DNA of 64,000 nt from Seminavis robusta (lineage: Eukaryota; Bacillariophyta; Bacillariophyceae; Naviculales; Naviculaceae). Both the position numbers and the translations under genes were made by a program. The notes under the pieces were generated by a model. The model did no database searches, was not told where the DNA came from, and saw nothing but the letters and a program-made list of their open reading frames with translations. The DNA is taken from assembly GCA_903772945.1 (NCBI GenBank), contig CAICTM010000256.1:19620-83619 (forward strand), in the 5' to 3' direction. This document shows positions 24,024 to 33,635 of this stretch, in pieces (the stretch's first letter is position 1; each line of letters opens with the position of its first letter).

Positions 24024-24454
24024 GGTAAAGTACTACTCTAGAGTACTAGTACTAGTATAGTACAGTACCGGTCTGGTATAGCTACTACTACTAGAGATGA
24101 TCTATGCATCCATCAACGGATCAACATTGAGAGACAGAGTGACAGCCTTGAATCAAGTACTGTATGATGACAGGAGGTACATGTACAATAGCAGTTGCGA
24201 TGGCGCCATTGGGAGGATCCACCTGTAAGCCTGTTTGGCTGTGTGAATTCTTCCCGAGTCGACATTGCAGTCGAACAGATCTTTCACAACACGTGCGCCA
24301 AACATGGATGTACCGTAGCAGCTTATGTACTGTAGCTCGAGCCGTACGATCGGCTTGTAATAAAGACACGTCTAAAGAAGTCTGATACCGGCACATACAG
24401 TCAGTCCCATCTAACCCATGGTAGCTTCTCCGTTTGCTCGCTCTGTTACAAGGA
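24024..24454. promoter_or_regulatory. Upstream region of the Cache/vWA gene
   Basis: AT-rich leader with 'ctagtactagtatagtacag' just upstream of the ATG. No gene was seen. It is continuous with the palindrome cluster to the right, so it belongs to the shared upstream region of two divergent genes. Confidence 0.4.
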
Positions 24455-25051
24455 GTCTTAAGAATCAGATTATTCTTAAGAATCAGGAAAAAATCTTGGG
24501 AAAATTATGATTCTTAAGAATCAAATACTGGGTAGACAAGGATTCTTAAGAATCAGACTATTCTTAAGAATCAGAATTTTCCAGATTCTTGGAAATTGAT
24601 GATTCTTAAGAATCAGCAAATGATTCTTAAGAATCAGCAAATGATTCTTAAGAATCAGTTTTTTCAAAATCAGATTCTTAAGAAAAAGCTAGATAATTCT
24701 TAAGAATCAGCAATGAAAAATGCTGATTCCTAAGAATCATTGAATGGAATTTGCTGATTCTTAAGAATCCTCTCCAAATTATGATGATTCTTAAGAATCC
24801 TCAATGCAAATATGCTGAATCTTGGGAATACTTGTAAAAATCAAGAAAGACTCCATTGCAATGGTTTTGGTATGCACTAATGCATCATTACAAGACTTGT
24901 CTTATCAGCAAACATTGTTATTGGTTAGCAGATAGTATCAGGGGATAGCATTGCTAGCTATGAAGCCCATATTGCTAGTATATTAGGTTGCATACTGGGT
25001 GCCTGATGATTCTTAAGAATCAGCAAAAAGAACAAAATGATTCTTAAGAAT
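24455..25051. repeat. Cluster of about 15 copies of palindrome GATTCTTAAGAATC
   Basis: The core TTCTTAAGAA, usually extended to TGATTCTTAAGAATCA (a perfect 16-nt palindrome), appears near 24456, 24471, 24507, 24541, 24559, 24601, 24621, 24642, 24672 (right arm lost), 24695, 24724 (one mismatch), 24755, 24785, 25008 and 25038. Spacing is irregular, from 18 to 36 bp in the main block, then a gap of about 210 bp before the last two. Each unit could be a symmetric protein-binding site or a very short hairpin. The cluster lies between two divergently transcribed genes. Confidence 0.95.
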
Positions 25052-25344
25052 CCCCATTCTCCAGATTCCTCACACCAGCTCGTCCTTTGCCACAACCTAT
25101 AGGGCACGCTTCAAACCCGCCTACTTCACGTCCTGTACCGTATGGTCCGCTCCAAAACATCGCAGCATAAAATTTGATTTGCTACCACCAGTACCACTAT
25201 TCTTACAAGTCTAGCTAGACTAGATACCAGGTAGCAGCCAGCCATAAAACACAATCTTTCTTCAAAACTTCTTCTTCTGTTGTTGGTGCATCCATCATAT
25301 CACTATCTATTTGGTATTTGTTTTTCTTCTTTTCTCTTACCATC

Positions 25345-26226
25345 ATGTCTTCTGATAGCAGTGCAACTGGTTTTGGGATTTGCCCTAATACTGGTGCTGG
25401 TACTGGTACTGGTGCTGGTACTGGTACTGGTACTGGTACTCCTCCCATCGAAGCTCTTCTGTTGGCTGACGACGGCTTTTCGATCGAAGGCATTTTCCCT
25501 TTTATAGGTGTTGGGCATTACGCTTTTGTAGGAGCTGTTAACAAGAAGATGAATCAACTGTACAAAGAGTACTGTGAAATTGAACTCAACAAAAATCCAA
25601 GAAAGGTAGAGGATTCCCCTCGACACTATCTTCCCAGTCGTGCTGCAGAAAGCACTGATACTCTTTACAGAGAAACATTCTGTAACCAGCAACGTGCAGA
25701 ATACTGGCTCAAGGACAATTCCAGCAATAAGATGCCTCAGCGTAATCATGTTTGCAATGTGATTGCCAGATATGGAAATCTTGCTGTCATGAAATGGGCA
25801 CGGCAACAAGGATTCTATTGGAGTGAGCGGACATGTGCTGCAGCGGCTAGAAATGGACATTTTGAATTACTCCAATGGTTAAGAGAGAATGGTTGTCCAT
25901 GGGATGAGCGGACATGTTGTGTTGCTGCTGAAAATGGACATTTGGAAATTCTCAAGTGGGCTCGTGAAAATGGTTGTCGATGGAATGAACGGACCTGCTC
26001 AGGTGCTGCTAAAGGTGGCCACTTGGACATTCTCAAGTGGGCTCATGAAAATGGTTGTCCATGGAGTAAACGGACATGTCTATCTGCTGCTGCATATGGG
26101 CATTTGGAACTTCTAAAGTGGGCTCATCAAAATGGTTGTCCTTGGAGTGTAACGAAATGCAAGAAAGCTGCTCGCAGGAATAACCAATTCGAAGTGATCC
26201 AGTGGCTACTGTACGGTGAACAATAA
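25345..26226 (+). CDS. Ankyrin-like repeat protein (diatom ENGCPW type)
   Basis: The start is taken at 25345 (MSSDSSATGF) because the paralogue at 59894 begins identically. The product is 293 aa. A Gly/Thr run (GTGTGAGTGTG) leads to an F-box-like segment (ALLLADDGFSIEGIFPFIGVG) and then a spacer. About six repeats of the form W..RTC..AA..GHLELLKWAREN-GCPW follow from residue 130 to the end. The repeats are helical ankyrin-type protein-interaction modules of a kind abundant in stramenopiles. No transmembrane segment was seen. The N-terminal segment might dock a ubiquitin ligase, which is speculation. The palindrome cluster lies about 290 bp upstream. Confidence 0.85.
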   Translation: MSSDSSATGFGICPNTGAGTGTGAGTGTGTGTPPIEALLLADDGFSIEGIFPFIGVGHYAFVGAVNKKMNQLYKEYCEIELNKNPRKVEDSPRHYLPSRAAESTDTLYRETFCNQQRAEYWLKDNSSNKMPQRNHVCNVIARYGNLAVMKWARQQGFYWSERTCAAAARNGHFELLQWLRENGCPWDERTCCVAAENGHLEILKWARENGCRWNERTCSGAAKGGHLDILKWAHENGCPWSKRTCLSAAAYGHLELLKWAHQNGCPWSVTKCKKAARRNNQFEVIQWLLYGEQ

Positions 26227-26487
26227 TTAATTGTAGTCCTACTAGCACGTACGTCAACAACGTTTTTATTAAAACCTATTCGCAACTAGACTACCGGTCT
26301 ACATTGTAGCAGTTTCCCGAGATCGGTTGCATGTACGGTAGCTCGAAAACTCTAGCTACAGAGATGTCCTTTGTGTTCGTGCAGGCCGTGGCTTCAAACC
26401 AGGCACGCCTTCGTTAAAATAGGAATCCCGTAGTACGCACGCTGCTTCTGATTCGGAATGAACGTACGTACATGCATCGATCGACTG

Positions 26488-27627
26488 CTAAACAATTTCC
26501 ACATTGGTCATGGGTGCGTCTTGTTTGGAGGATTGTGGTTGTTGGACGATACTGCTGCTGCTGTGATTATTGTTGTTTTGGTAAGGGTATTCGACCATTT
26601 CTTGCATTGCCGGACTGCTGCGATAGGCGGGATGAATATCGTACTGGTGGGGTGCTCTTCTTCTTGCTGCTGCTGCTGGATTGTCGTTGTCGTCTCCTAA
26701 CAATGCCGGTCCATCCCACAAATGCGGTGCATAAGACGGCAATCCGTTGGTACTGCATCCATTGTAGGGAAATCGTGATTCATCGTGTGTGTGTCGTGCC
26801 ATTTGAATGGCAGAACAGCAATTGCAACAAACGGCAAGGAGTATGTCTTCCAGTATCCCATCACAGAGTGTCAAAAACGTCGTAATGGGTGCAATTCCAA
26901 ATCTCTTTCGAATTTTACTGCGTAAGATGAATCCCATAAAGATGCAGTACCCGATAAAGAGCCAATTCATGACATCCACGAGGAATCCTTCGACTCCCAT
27001 CCACCAAAAGCAATAGACCAGTGTCGTCATGACCAGCACACTCATGCAGACGCCACTGACACGAGGTCGTTCGGGATGCGGCGATCGTCCGGTAAGATCC
27101 ATATTCATGCGTTGCAACAATTGGCCGTAGACACACGGGAAACAGAAACATCCCATCCAGAAAAGAGCCGTGAAAAAGACCTGAAAACACGAAAAGAACT
27201 TGGTAGACCATTGACCAGTACTGGGACCAAACATGGAACGATCCACGGCAAGTTGACTGGCAAAACTGCTGTTAGCGTTGGAAGTGTCATCGGCTGCTAG
27301 CGGTACTTGAGCAGGAAGGGGATTGGTAGTACTGGTATGAGCGTTGGTAGCAGAGCGCTGAGCGGGAGGAAACATGTGTGCTGGTGGCGGTGGAGCACTG
27401 CTGACGGTAGATTGATGGATCTGATCCATTGCGGATCCATCAGCACCATCGATAGTAAACTCGGGTTCTGCCGCCAAAGCGGTGCCGTTGGCTTTGTCGG
27501 CCGTTGTTTCTTCTACCGTACCGTATTACAAAATGATGAAGAACAGAACAGAAACATTAGATCGACACTGCCATGGCCAATTGAGACACTCTCATTCCTT
27601 GCGATGCTTACCCTTGGACGACGACAT
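26488..27627 (-). CDS. PLAC8-family Cys-rich membrane protein (2 exons)
   Basis: The long exon (27512-26488) has no upstream ATG before an in-frame TAA. I propose a 16-nt first exon at 27627-27612 (MSSSK plus one base, donor GGTAAG) joined across a 99-bp intron (acceptor GGTAG). Phases match and the product is 346 aa. A Pro/Ala/Ser-rich cytosolic N-terminus leads to the PLAC8 core. Its landmarks are CFQVFFTALFWMGCFCFPC, two hydrophobic segments (VLVMTTLVYCFWWMG and WLFIGYCIFMGFI), and CDGILEDILLAVCCNCCSA followed by IQMARH. The C-terminus is Asn/Ser-rich. PLAC8-family proteins are linked to metal resistance and cell-size control in plants. Its role here is unknown. Confidence 0.85.
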
Positions 27628-27899
27628 AATGCTGGATATTATTCAAGACAGAGGTCCGAGATCGAGTCGAGTCAATTTCTCATTGAAGCCTCATCTTTTT
27701 GTTGGCGTTGTCGAATCGAATCTGCAACGGGAAATTGGATTTCCTAACCTAAGCCAGGCAGTCCGCTGAGACCATAGTGTCCTTTCTGCATCGAATCTTA
27801 TTGGGTGGTGCTGAGCGTGGAAAATCACAAACGTGGGAAGCATCACAAAACGTAGAAAGCAGACCGCACTCGGACTACAGCAAGTTCACGAAACAGGAC
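27628..27899. other. Upstream region of the PLAC8-type gene
   Basis: No coding character on either strand. The tandem repeat begins at its right end. Confidence 0.4.
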
Positions 27900-28252
27900 T
27901 CTTCACGACTGAAAGCGTAAAAGTAACGAAAAGCGTGAAAGTAACCAAAAAGCGTGAAAGTAACAAAAAAGCGTGAAACTACCGAAAAGCGTAAAAGTAA
28001 CCCAAAAAGTGTGAAAGTAAAACAAAAGTGTAGCAATAACCAAAAAGCTTGAAACTAGTACTGTATCTGTCATAGTCAATCAATGTAAACACGACTAAAA
28101 GCGTGCAACTAACCGAAAAGAGTGAAACTACTGAAAAGGGTGAAACTAACCCAAAAAGCGTGAAACTAACCCGAAAAGCGTGAAACTAACCTAAAAGCGT
28201 GAAACTAACCCAAAAAGTGTGAAACTAACCCAAAAGCGTGAAACTAAGTAAT
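27900..28252. repeat. Tandem array of AGCGTGAAACTAACCCAAAA-type units
   Basis: About 17-18 imperfect direct copies of an 18-20-nt unit ('gcgtgaaactaacccaaaaa') occur in two blocks, about 27905-28058 and 28095-28252. The left block has mostly 'gaaagtaac' and the right block 'gaaactaac', so each block has partly homogenised. Confidence 0.9.
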
Positions 28253-28802
28253 GCTTTGAGTCCCGTTTCAGGACCTTGCAGGTACAGTAGCTGCTGCTAC
28301 TACGAAGCAATGGACATAGCGGTACCACCAGTTAGCTTTTTGTGGGGTCTGGTGTACCATACGATAGGTATTCATAGAGGGCTTCATTATCCCCCCTTGC
28401 CCGGTGGACCATTGTGGAAATATTAGAGTCCCGCTTGGTCATCGCCTGAACCTGATTGGTCCTCGCCAAACTCCCAAACTTCTTGACAGCGCTCTGTACG
28501 GTATGATAGAATGATCAGGGGAATGCAAGAAACTAATACTGGTTACACTCAGACTTTTGCTCAGGCCACGATACTCAGCTAGCTAGTCCAAAAAAACATA
28601 AAACAATCCACTTATTTTCTTGTGTTTGTTGACTTTGAGGTTGGTGTATACAAAACCATTCTTTACTGGCAAGACCAATCTTGGGGGAATGGAGGTCAGC
28701 AGGATGCAGTCAAACTTGTGCATATGGATTTTGATTAGGCACAAAAAGAAGTAAAGCCTGGAATAAACACAGAATCAACTAGACTCATGTTTGATGATGT
28801 AC
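28253..28802. other. Intergenic, nothing recognised
   Basis: Unique-looking AT-rich sequence without a supported gene. Confidence 0.45.
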
Positions 28803-28878
28803 GATAAAGTTGAGCTTATAAGCCAATAATTCCCTCCACTCTGTACCGAGCATGAAACACTTTTTTGAGAAGTTACTG
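28803..28878 (+). repeat. 76-bp direct repeat, left copy
   Basis: It starts 'gataaagttgagcttataag' and is almost identical to 29867-29943; the only clear difference is 'cacttttttgag' versus 'cacattttttgag'. Confidence 0.9.
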
Positions 28879-29866
28879 GATTAATAGTCAGTCCTACTTA
28901 GTGATTCCCTCGGTCATCCACAGTCGAGCCAAGGTGTGGAGGCCTGTAGTTTAATCCCCGGTCAAGTACTGTACTTCTGGTGGTAGTATGAGATTCTCAC
29001 TTCCACCTCCACGAAACTCACATGTCGGCACGGCGCTAGTAAGTATGCTCTAGTTCAATAGCCCATAAGTACTCTCATGCATTCTACAAGTCTGTGGTTC
29101 CTACACTACAGGGCTAGAGAGCCACGACACATAATTAGCAAGGTTGCCCCGTGAGTAACTCCCTGCTCCGATAGCATCCACACCGTTCCGGGGAAGTGTA
29201 GTCTTACTTCCTCGTAACTCGTACCACAATCTTTGTTAAGACTTGGGGGGAGAAGTTCACCTCCATCGGTGCGATCCGTCAAGTCTCACTTGTACATAGT
29301 ATATGACGTTCCGCATAGATAATACCGTAGACTATGGGGGGGTACCCTTTCCATCGTGACATCAGTCTTCGCCGGATATCTAGTGACCAACGTCTAAGTC
29401 CTTCAGAATGGCTCTCCAATCGCCTCAGTTCGTGAGTTAAGAGAAGTACACGCTAGTATCCCTACTTCGTACTAGTACTCGACAGTCAGTTCCCCGAGTT
29501 CGCTCGAAAGCATACCATTCTTCACACCGTACGTTAGTAATGACTCGTAGTTCTCGTTCCACCATAGTCCCCGGAATTCCTCGCGGTTCCTAGGGGGAGC
29601 GAATACTGCACAGAGGCTAGAACACGTACCTCCACTGACGTCATTCGGATTCCAAATGAGAACCCGAATCTTTCGTACCTCCACTGACGTACGTACAAGA
29701 TCCCTTCCAATGATCTCGAAGGCTAGCGCGTGATTACAGGCAGCGCTAAAGCGAATGAAATCACCTGCAACCACACCAGTACTATGGAATTAGTGCTGGG
29801 TGTCTTCATCTGCTCGAACTCGAGAGTCACTCGAGAGACTGCACAGCTGTTCGGCAATGGGGGAGC
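28879..29866. other. 988-bp segment between the 76-bp direct repeats
   Basis: No gene is supported. The sequence has higher complexity than its surroundings. It contains two copies of 'cgtacctccactgacgt' (about 29626 and 29674), the first extending into a TGACGTCA palindrome. It may be an inserted or non-autonomous element bounded by the direct repeats, but no terminal inverted repeat was seen. Confidence 0.4.
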
Positions 29867-29943
29867 GATAAAGTTGAGCTTATAAGCCAATAATTCCCTC
29901 CACTCTGTACCGAGCATGAAACACATTTTTTGAGAAGTTACTG
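29867..29943 (+). repeat. 76-bp direct repeat, right copy
   Basis: Second copy of the repeat at 28803-28878. Unlike the left copy it is followed directly by a fragment of the helicase gene tail. Confidence 0.9.
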
Positions 29944-29944
29944 A

Positions 29945-30025
29945 TGTAATGAGTTCAAGAGGGATGCAACCTGTTGCCGGATGGAGACACCTCCTCCTCC
30001 TCAGAATCCTCCATGGATCCAAATC
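29945..30025 (-). repeat. Partial copy of the helicase gene 3' end
   Basis: The phrase 'gtaatgagttcaagagggatg', then 'ggatggagacacctcctcc' matches 31050-31118 with scattered differences. The region corresponds to the stop codon and last residues of the helicase at 31074. It shows that the helicase locus was once present in, or copied to, a second place. Confidence 0.8.
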
Positions 30026-30089
30026 TCTTGGATCAGTCCCATTAATTACAGAATTCAATCATAGACAGGAGCTTCCCTCAAATGTGGGT

Positions 30090-30400
30090 GATTGTCGAAT
30101 CCGACCTTAAATCCAACCCTGAATCTTTGAAAACCTTTTTAGGTCGGTTTTGAAACCCGCTTTTATCTCAAAATCCGACCCTAAATTAGGGGCGTTATTC
30201 CAGAATCCGACCCTAAATTTTGGGTCGGTTTCGAAACCCGACCAGATTTCAATGTTTTTACCATTCAGTCGGACGGTTTTCAATTTGACCTTAAATCGAA
30301 AACCGACCCTAATGGTTTTTCAGAATCCGTCCCGAATTTTAGGGTCGGTTTCGAAACTCAACAACCCAACCTAAGGGGAATCTGACTCTAAGTCTAAACG
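30090..30400. repeat. Inverted-repeat cluster CCGACCCTAAAT / ATTTAGGGTCGG
   Basis: Alternating direct and inverted copies of 'aatccgaccctaaatt' and 'gggtcggtttcgaaacccga' occur over about 300 bp. The arms contain the heptamer CCCTAAA/TTTAGGG. The same design, with 'gtccctaaa', recurs at 62130-62390. Confidence 0.9.
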
Positions 30401-30529
30401 TAAAATAGGGCAGGTTTTCGATATAAGCCATGCAAGATTGAGGAACGCTACACAAAATTTATATTTAGTGGTAGGTACACTGTGTACAACAAATCCTGTG
30501 GGTTGAGAGGCCAGTTGGATGCCACAGCT
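30401..30529. other. Spacer between two inverted-repeat clusters
   Basis: AT-rich sequence with no gene. Confidence 0.3.
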
Positions 30530-30890
30530 GCGTGAAACTAGCTGTTTCATGCATGCGTGAAACTAGTACTTAGTTTCATGCAGATAGTATCTACGTGAAA
30601 CTAGCTCGAAACTGCTAGTTTCACGCATGCAGCGCTGCGTGAAACTAGTTACTAGTTTCACGCAGCAAAACGGCTAGTTTCACTCAAGATTTAACTAGTA
30701 AATACTATGGACGGATTGATAGTTTCACGCACGACTAAACTTAGTTTTGCGCAGACCTGCGTGAAACTAGTACTAGTTTCACGCACGTGAAACTAACGGC
30801 TAGTTTCACGCAGGTCTGCGTGAAACTAGTATCCTGCGTGAAACTAGCCGTTAGTTTCACGCAGGTCTGCGTGAAAATAGTTGCGTGATT
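30530..30890. repeat. Hairpin cluster of TGCGTGAAACTAG / CTAGTTTCACGCA
   Basis: About 18 copies of GCGTGAAACTAG in either orientation form near-perfect palindromes, for example around 30644-30668 and 30765-30785. The half-unit matches the core of the direct tandem array at 27900-28252. The cluster lies about 180 bp beyond the helicase stop codon. Confidence 0.92.
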
Positions 30891-31073
30891 TAAGACCTGT
30901 TTCCGAACCCTGCAGATCTCGAGCTCTGTCCCCATCCTCATCTTAGCTCTCTCCAATCCATAGCAAACCCAGTACTGCAAATATCCAGATCTTGACAAGA
31001 CCTTTGCAAAACAAACTACGCTACATGATCAAATGGAATCGTGGTCGATGTAATGAGTTCCAGAGGGATGCAT

Positions 31074-33635
31074 CTAGTTGTTGGATGGAGACACCTCCTC
31101 CTCCTCTTCTTGGGGATCCTCCGACCCACCAGCAGGTTCTTGGTCGAACTGCTGTGGGTTGTTTCCAGCTGCTGTTGCCACGTTCTGAACTGGCAGGGTT
31201 GTGGGATGACTCCTTCCTCTTTGACTAATAGCCTCAACAGAAGGGCGTTTGCTAGGGGGGCTCTCCTCCACAACGTCCATGGGGATGCCATCGTCATCAG
31301 ACGACACATCCGAAAGGGAGTCACCTTCACCCATGCCAATGGCAAGTTCCAGCGTGTCCCCATCAGCAACCTCTTCTTTAGTCAGAGCCAGCTTCCTATT
31401 CATGAACCTCAAGAGACGATGCGGACAATCAACACTGTACCATATAGTTTTTGCACGCCTGGACTTTTCGGACCTTTGAATCACTGCATCGTCCACCAAT
31501 GACCTCAGAATTGGGCGGAGCTTTTTCATGAGTATTTGGACTTCGTCATCCAGAAATGTATCATTGAAAGCCTCCATTACGTCATCGGCACACATTGCTG
31601 AGGCATTCTTATTGGAGCACTCACAAATCACACGCAATACTTTTTGTGTAAGCTCGTCTGTGAAGTGTTTCTGCCTCACGACCTTCTCTGGCAAAGACAG
31701 CTCTTTTGGTGGTTTTTCAAATTTGGATATCTGAAGTTGCTCTCGATGGCGTTTCAAGCGGCTTACTGCACGTGGGGTGTTCCGCAAAAAATTCGCAGCA
31801 TCTGGGATCATCGTTTTTGCTCCAGTGAGTGCCTGTCGGAATGTCTCACCATCCCACACACGGCGGAACATCTCATCTACAAACCTGAGTTCCTTGACAG
31901 CTGTCGTGTAGTCTTGGGGGGTCGTTAGGACGGTGACAGCACTGAATCCATTCTTGGAGAGGATGGACTTTCCATTGAAGGTAGCCCGTCCAAGAGCTTG
32001 GACATAACTCATGATGTTGTGTCCTCGTCCCAGCGAGATGATCATATGGGTTGGTACACGGCGAACACTTCTATACGAGCAACCACGGGACATCTTAGAG
32101 AAGCCAAAACAGAAGACAGGTGTGTCCAGCCCATGTAAGTCATCGATTTCTCCAATCACGTCATCCACATCCAACTTTGTGTCCTGCCAAATCCAACTCG
32201 GCTCCTCATTGTCATCACTTTCCGAAGATGGGGCAAGCACCTCGATGCCACGTCCAACTTTGATCATCACAACTACCTTCCTTCCATGCTCAGCCTTTGC
32301 CATTTCCTGAAAGTGTTTTGCCTTTTCCCTTACATTCCCTGGGGCGTACACTCTGGGATTTGTACAATCCAGTAGAAGCACTCCTTTCTTGGATGGATCT
32401 CCTACCGCATTCTCAATGAGGAGGGAGTCACCTGGGCAAGTGTAAAATGTGCTCCAGGACAGCTCTTTGGAGTCTAGAAAAACCGTGTCACCATTGTGAT
32501 CTTGCAACAGTTCCATATCATTAATACCACAGTATTCTTCACGAGGCTCAATGCTGAACATTTGAGGTTCTCCCATTTTCTTGTATCGCTCTTGGTAGGC
32601 AGCCTCCAACATGAGAGGCACGGGGGTCGCAGAAATCATGACGGTGAGGATTGGGGGGATCAAATCCACTAGATTATCGAAGGCTTGCTCAATCTTTGTT
32701 CTGCGGTCTGGAGTCCGGCACAACACAGCATCACATTCATCCACTACTAGCAAGAACTCAAACTTGGGGTCCTCATCTTTGTTGGCTTTCAGTGCATCAG
32801 TGACTTTTTTCATTTGGTGAGCTGTATCAGCCAGTACAACGGCTCCATTCTTGGTCAGGGCATTCTTGAGCTCCTCCAACTTTCTAGGTCCTTTCTTCAG
32901 CGTCCCATCCCTGTCAGGAGACGAAACACCTACCACATGCCTTGCCAAAGGTGTTCTGTCGAGAAAGCCGCGTAGTTTCTTGACCAACTCTTTGCTCTCA
33001 CTGACTCCACGTGTCACTATCACTGTTGGGACTCTCACGGAATTGGAGGCCAGAGATGTCACTGCCTTGACAGAGGATTTTCCCACTTGTGTTTGTCCAA
33101 CCACAAATGCCAAGGAGTTTTGCTGATTCGGTTCTGCGTTGTGGAAGACAATATCAACAACCATTCGAGAGAAACTGTTAGAGTCAAAGGTACCAACACC
33201 CCTCTTCAGCTCTGGTGTCATGGCTGCTTCAATGTCCTTGACTGTTTCTGCTTGGATACGTGACATTAGTCCCCTCTGTTTGACCAAGTCGTTGATTTGT
33301 TGGTCATCTCTTAGGAGACCATAGATTTCACCTAGAGCATTCCTCGGCACTGGGATTTCTACGGTGCTGCTGTTCTCCTTGAAATCATCGAAGGCATCAC
33401 CATTAAAATCTCCACCTCGTCCCATCACAGGAGCACGGCCATGGCTTCTCTGAAACCATTTGTACCAATCGACAACTTTGAACAATTCGTTCTCGACAGC
33501 ATTCTTGGGATCCAACACGAGCGTCTTCTTCAAGAGATCATGGAACGACAAGATACCCTCCTCAGAGAACTTTTTCTTTGTCTTCCTACCAAGCCCAATG
33601 TCCGCCTCTTCACAGATGAATTGGAAATCACCCAT
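31074..33635 (-). CDS. Superfamily-2 helicase/ATPase, Z1-like, paired with a DNA methylase
   Basis: The product is 853 aa from a clear ATG, with no intron. An N-terminal region of about 175 aa without recognised fold precedes the ATPase core. The core has Walker A GQTQVGKSS (residues 181-188), Walker B LLVVDECD (295-302, DExD type) and motif III ISATPVP (334-340). The second RecA lobe has MSRGCSYRSVRR (515-526), then LGRGHNIMSYVQALGRAT (535-552), a motif VI-like stretch with an arginine finger. The SRG..S..Q..GR layout recalls the Z1 domain of bacterial restriction-linked helicases. A helical region follows, then an acidic tail. It probably uses ATP to move on or remodel DNA. No nuclease motif was found. 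It is divergent from the C5 methyltransferase gene over 348 bp, suggesting co-expression. Confidence 0.82.
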   Translation of the reverse strand: MGDFQFICEEADIGLGRKTKKKFSEEGILSFHDLLKKTLVLDPKNAVENELFKVVDWYKWFQRSHGRAPVMGRGGDFNGDAFDDFKENSSTVEIPVPRNALGEIYGLLRDDQQINDLVKQRGLMSRIQAETVKDIEAAMTPELKRGVGTFDSNSFSRMVVDIVFHNAEPNQQNSLAFVVGQTQVGKSSVKAVTSLASNSVRVPTVIVTRGVSESKELVKKLRGFLDRTPLARHVVGVSSPDRDGTLKKGPRKLEELKNALTKNGAVVLADTAHQMKKVTDALKANKDEDPKFEFLLVVDECDAVLCRTPDRRTKIEQAFDNLVDLIPPILTVMISATPVPLMLEAAYQERYKKMGEPQMFSIEPREEYCGINDMELLQDHNGDTVFLDSKELSWSTFYTCPGDSLLIENAVGDPSKKGVLLLDCTNPRVYAPGNVREKAKHFQEMAKAEHGRKVVVMIKVGRGIEVLAPSSESDDNEEPSWIWQDTKLDVDDVIGEIDDLHGLDTPVFCFGFSKMSRGCSYRSVRRVPTHMIISLGRGHNIMSYVQALGRATFNGKSILSKNGFSAVTVLTTPQDYTTAVKELRFVDEMFRRVWDGETFRQALTGAKTMIPDAANFLRNTPRAVSRLKRHREQLQISKFEKPPKELSLPEKVVRQKHFTDELTQKVLRVICECSNKNASAMCADDVMEAFNDTFLDDEVQILMKKLRPILRSLVDDAVIQRSEKSRRAKTIWYSVDCPHRLLRFMNRKLALTKEEVADGDTLELAIGMGEGDSLSDVSSDDDGIPMDVVEESPPSKRPSVEAISQRGRSHPTTLPVQNVATAAGNNPQQFDQEPAGGSEDPQEEEEEVSPSNN

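Noticed and set aside
24455-25051. Repeat-spacer pattern reminiscent of a CRISPR array
   Set aside because: The repeats are perfect palindromes of 14-16 bp with spacers of variable length, some only a few bases. There are no cas genes, and the context is a eukaryotic nuclear gene pair.
28900-29700. Possible rRNA or tRNA genes in the gene-free block
   Set aside because: Some stretches look structured, but I could not form a cloverleaf or match any rRNA signature.
28803-29943. Full LTR retrotransposon
   Set aside because: The direct repeats are only 76 bp, the interior has no gag/pol, and I could not find a primer-binding site or clear TG..CA ends. Kept only as a direct-repeat observation.
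30090-30400. Interstitial telomere array
   Set aside because: The heptamer occurs singly in alternating orientation within larger hairpins, not as head-to-tail repeats, so it is not a telomeric tract.
31074-33635. Nuclease domain in the helicase that would make a complete restriction enzyme
   Set aside because: I looked for PD-(D/E)XK, HNH, GIY-YIG and PLD-type motifs in the N- and C-terminal regions and saw none that I could defend.
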